64,000 nt of DNA from Lepidodermella squamata (lineage: Eukaryota; Gastrotricha): assembly GCA_047495785.1 (NCBI GenBank), contig JBLDXI010000024.1:2542001-2606000 (forward strand), given 5' to 3'. The position numbers were made by a program, and so were the translations under genes. This document shows positions 61,325-64,000 of this stretch, piece after piece. The notes beneath the pieces are model-generated. The model did not search any database. It saw only the letters and a list, made by a program, of their open reading frames with translations, and was not told the origin of the DNA. How positions within the stretch are numbered: the stretch's first letter is position 1; every line of letters starts with the position of its first letter.

Positions 61325-62032
61325 ATGGCGTTTTTCTATAATTTGATCATCCTATCATCCATTATCGCTTTGCACAGCACATCCGCAATAACGGTTCCTG
61401 TTTTCGAGCAATATGCTGTCGCGAGAAATTACAAGCCAAGCTGTGTCTCGACTAAGTCTCTGACTAGAGACTGTCCCCTGACGGTGTTTTCCTGTAGCCG
61501 GAAGAACTGCACTGAGAAGAACCCGTGTCCAACTTTAGTTGAAGATCCGCAGGAATCGTGCGATATTGTCGGCAATTTGTGCCAAATGAGCGAATGGGAG
61601 AGCACGCCTGACGAAGATAGCTACTTTTCCAAGCAGCGGCTGAGCAGTGATTTCCCGATATGCGGTCACATTCCTTACGTTCCTTTCGCCTCCCTTTCTT
61701 TGTCTGGGATGCCATCAAATATCGTTCTCAACTACACCTGCCTCCCCGGTCATCCGAACACTCTAGCTGATGAAAATACAAGCATTTTCACGTGTAATGG
61801 AGCTTCTAGGCAGTGGGTGGGCAAAGAGTTGAAATGCACAAGTCTTTGCGGTGATTACCCCTACTTTTTCGATACGTATGTCCGCCAATCGACTACTGTT
61901 GAGGTCGAAAACGGCGTCATTACAGCGAAATACGAATGCGACCCAGGTTTGAAGTTGGTGAGTGGCGACTTGGAGCAAAAGTGTTCGCCACCTTACGCAG
62001 GCTGGGTTGGAGAAAAACCTGTTTGCCAATGA
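61325..62032 (+). CDS. Small secreted PAN-CCP-CCP protein related to the copy D ectodomain
   Basis: 235 residues in one exon. ATG 61325 opens a good signal peptide (MAFFYNLIILSSIIALHSTSA); the upstream in-frame extension has no ATG. A Cys-rich segment (residues about 35-110, CPLTVFSC...CQMSEW...DSYF) resembles the PAN/apple domain of the polycystins. Two CCP-like domains follow (about 112-170 and 172-235): NYTCLPGH, RQWVGKELKC, then SLCGDYP, KYECDPGLKLVSGDLEQKCSPPYAGWVGEKPVC. The last block matches copy D (LVSGNLSQVC.PPYGAWIGDSPLC) almost residue by residue. No TM or GPI signal follows, so it should be secreted. It may bind the same ligand as the polycystin ectodomain or the polycystin itself; that is inference. 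Confidence 0.82.
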   Translation: MAFFYNLIILSSIIALHSTSAITVPVFEQYAVARNYKPSCVSTKSLTRDCPLTVFSCSRKNCTEKNPCPTLVEDPQESCDIVGNLCQMSEWESTPDEDSYFSKQRLSSDFPICGHIPYVPFASLSLSGMPSNIVLNYTCLPGHPNTLADENTSIFTCNGASRQWVGKELKCTSLCGDYPYFFDTYVRQSTTVEVENGVITAKYECDPGLKLVSGDLEQKCSPPYAGWVGEKPVCQ

Positions 62033-62070
62033 TAATTGACCGTTTTAATGACTTCATTTTATGAAAAAGC

Positions 62071-62076
62071 AATAAA
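62071..62076 (+). promoter_or_regulatory. Poly(A) signal AATAAA of the PAN-CCP gene
   Basis: Lies 38 nt after the stop codon of the + strand gene ending at 62032. Confidence 0.7.
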
Positions 62077-62090
62077 CACCTGTGCTCTGT

Positions 62091-62096
62091 TTTATT
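62091..62096 (-). promoter_or_regulatory. Poly(A) signal AATAAA of the convergent receptor gene
   Basis: TTTATT on the + strand reads AATAAA on the - strand, 28 nt beyond the stop of the minus-strand receptor. It is 15 nt from the opposite signal, so the two transcripts probably overlap at their 3' ends. Confidence 0.65.
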
Positions 62097-62123
62097 CATG
62101 TGTGTTGTTTTACCAATTAACAT

Positions 62124-64000
62124 TCAAGAGTGTGAAACCCTAGAAACTCGACTAGATCTTCGAGAATCTGAGTTCAAGGTCAATGGAACGCGAGGTTTGA
62201 AAATAAGCGGAAAGAACACAATAGCGTGCGTCGAAAACGATACAATGATGCAGGAGATAGATATGACGATATCTTGTGCTAAGGGTACATATTCCATAAT
62301 GAAAAAAATTGCAATTGTTGCCAGGAACAAAGTCGAGATATTGACAACAGCAACCAAAAAGTGTTTATCACTCGCTTGTTTGAATCTTGCTGATCTGAGT
62401 TGGTAAGCGATAGCGCAAGAAGAAGCGAGTAGGGTGGCATGAATGATTAAGAGGGCTTCAAATTGGAGATCTCGGCTGGCTGAGTAGCATGAGTCGACGA
62501 AACTGTCGATAAAAGCGTCTTCAATCTCATCATAGTCTGACAAAGCTCTAACAGGGAAGCTTTTCTTGACCGGCGGAAATATTATGAACACGATAGCTAG
62601 GGTTAGTAATACCGCGCCAGAGAAGGTTAAACTGCCAAATATAATTTTCTGCTCTCTTTCGTTTGACAATTCAACTACCGAGATGCTGAAATCAATTGAG
62701 GCTTTCCCAAATGAACGTGTTCTAAGCCTCGGTCTGATGTAATCTTTCGAGGCCCTTTTCAGCAGATAAACTTTCAGAAAAAGATAGCTAGATGTCATAG
62801 CAAATCCGAGAACTAGAATCACTGGACGAGCGATGCAAAGTCCATCGCCGAGATCTGAGAGATTCAAAGCGAACAGAATGGCAGATACTGCTAGTAGCAA
62901 GCACCCTATTGTGAAGATCACATCCCCAATCTTTTGCCTTATAAATATTGCGCCTTGCGCTTTGAAAGATGAAGTTACGAGCAGAGATAGAATGAACAAA
63001 ATCGAAAGACTGGAGAACACAATCAATGCATATCTTCCAGCTGAAGAAATGTTCATAGTTATTCTCACAGATTTCGCAAAGTCTCGCGGGCGATCCCAGT
63101 TGATGTTGGAAACTTTCTCAAGCTTCAAACTTTTTACATCGTAATCCTCAGAATTCAAACGAATTGTTCGATAGTGTAGGGTTAAACCGTTTTCGCGAGT
63201 CCATCGAGCAAAGTAATTCGGTTCTTCGTCCATTTCTAACCGAGCGCTGTACCTTACCCGGCCAACTCTTAACCCATCAAAGTCAGTTAGCTGCATACTT
63301 TGATTAACAGCCAACATCACGTCCATCGGTTTCGATCGATAGTCCTTTAGAGACATGTTTTTGATGATCAAAGCCTTCTCAGCGCGGTCGAGAGCAAGTA
63401 TGTCCATAAGTTGCCGATCGTAGCACCCAGTTCTGTCCTCAAAATCTGCAGGGAGCCGAGAAGGGTTCGAGTTCGATGTGAGAGCATCGTCCAATATCTT
63501 TGTGCTGTAATTGAGATAGCTTGAAGACGCGAAGTTCTCAAAAGAAGATTGCGCTGTTCCGTATAAGATAATTCGCTCGTACTGGTCGATCATCACGTTC
63601 TTAGTGCACCCGTCCGGGCTTATGTCAGGTTGCGTTCTCGGGTCCAATGAGACCGCGTGCGGTGCGATAAAAACATACCTCGAGCGACGCATTCCAGATT
63701 TGAAAGCGAGGCATAGGAACGACATGATCACCGGCACTTCGACAATCTGTAACACAATGATCCTCGCTCCGCTTGCCTTCATAGCAGTGACAACAGCAGA
63801 GTTCACGCCAGAGGCAGCGTCAAAGAAAATGAGTTGAATGCCTTGCTGCATGGATTGATAGTAAAACCCAATCGCTTGCATTGTGTTGTACTGATTATCA
63901 GCGTTTGCGTACTGAGCCACCTTCAACCAGCCATTTTCTTTGAGAAACAGAATCAAAGCTATGTTGTTCAACTCGGCGGGCAATCGAGTTCGGAAGAGGT
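62124..64000 (-). CDS. Second GABA-B-type class C receptor, intronless, N-terminus beyond the window
   Basis: The frame stays open to the right edge (reading LFRTRLPAELNNIALIL inward), so the signal peptide and first lobe of the ligand domain are outside. The visible part, about 625 residues, aligns with the neighbouring receptor: LKVAQYANADNQYNTMQAIGF, ARIIVLQIVEVPVIMSFLCLAF, YVFIAP, FDGLRVGRVRYSA. Seven TMs follow (from about YALIVFSSLSILFILSLLV to STHAIVFFPLIF). The tail is short, about 25 residues, Ser/Arg-rich, with no coiled coil. No intron is seen. Same family as 58721-61123 but clearly diverged, so not a recent duplicate. Ligand and coupling unknown. Confidence 0.85.
   Translation of the reverse strand, partial: LFRTRLPAELNNIALILFLKENGWLKVAQYANADNQYNTMQAIGFYYQSMQQGIQLIFFDAASGVNSAVVTAMKASGARIIVLQIVEVPVIMSFLCLAFKSGMRRSRYVFIAPHAVSLDPRTQPDISPDGCTKNVMIDQYERIILYGTAQSSFENFASSSYLNYSTKILDDALTSNSNPSRLPADFEDRTGCYDRQLMDILALDRAEKALIIKNMSLKDYRSKPMDVMLAVNQSMQLTDFDGLRVGRVRYSARLEMDEEPNYFARWTRENGLTLHYRTIRLNSEDYDVKSLKLEKVSNINWDRPRDFAKSVRITMNISSAGRYALIVFSSLSILFILSLLVTSSFKAQGAIFIRQKIGDVIFTIGCLLLAVSAILFALNLSDLGDGLCIARPVILVLGFAMTSSYLFLKVYLLKRASKDYIRPRLRTRSFGKASIDFSISVVELSNEREQKIIFGSLTFSGAVLLTLAIVFIIFPPVKKSFPVRALSDYDEIEDAFIDSFVDSCYSASRDLQFEALLIIHATLLASSCAIAYQLRSARFKQASDKHFLVAVVNISTLFLATIAIFFIMEYVPLAQDIVISISCIIVSFSTHAIVFFPLIFKPRVPLTLNSDSRRSSRVSRVSHS

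Overview
The window is animal (metazoan) nuclear DNA. Genes are split by many very short introns (mostly 45-60 nt, GT-AG, phase 1 between modules), poly(A) signals follow the stop codons, and the proteins are purely metazoan types: discoidin, fibrinogen-related (FReD), PAN/apple, CCP/sushi, EGF-like, PLAT, polycystin and GABA-B-type receptors. Intron size points to a compact-genome or early-branching invertebrate. The sequence alone does not let me name the species.

Positions 1-57439 hold four head-to-tail genes on the + strand (called A, B, C and D here). Each encodes a very large polycystin-1-like membrane protein of about 3,360-3,700 residues. The order is: signal peptide, discoidin (F5/8 type C) domain, EGF-like, four FReDs, PAN/apple, three CCP domains, an EGF array, a juxtamembrane region with a furin-type basic site, TM1, PLAT, and the polycystin multi-TM channel region. 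A (1-11982) is cut at its 5' end. B (15686-27912) has an in-frame TGA in one EGF exon. C (30657-42994) appears intact. A, B and C are close paralogues with patchwork identity typical of gene conversion. D (46079-57439) is an older, divergent paralogue with four extra N-terminal EGFs, a Thr/Ser-rich mucin-like stalk and only four membrane-side EGFs. EGF number differs sharply between copies (21, 10, 11, 4).

The spacers are part of the duplicated unit, since regions upstream of B and C and downstream of A, B and C align. The A-B spacer carries a TIR-bounded DNA transposon (13680-15140) with two inverted MULE-like transposase remnants. The C-D spacer carries an antisense ankyrin-repeat gene with one frameshift (43564-44558), and a 46-nt relic of it survives downstream of B. 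The same FReD1/FReD2 intron is about 60 nt in A but about 1 kb in B and C, each with a different palindromic insertion.

From 57440 the content changes. There is an intronless GABA-B-type receptor (58721-61123, +), a small secreted PAN-CCP-CCP protein resembling the D ectodomain (61325-62032, +), and a second intronless GABA-B-type receptor converging from the - strand (62124 to the window edge). A plausible but unproven reading is a cluster of surface recognition/chemosensory genes: lectin-like polycystins, a soluble fragment of the same ectodomain, and class C GPCRs.
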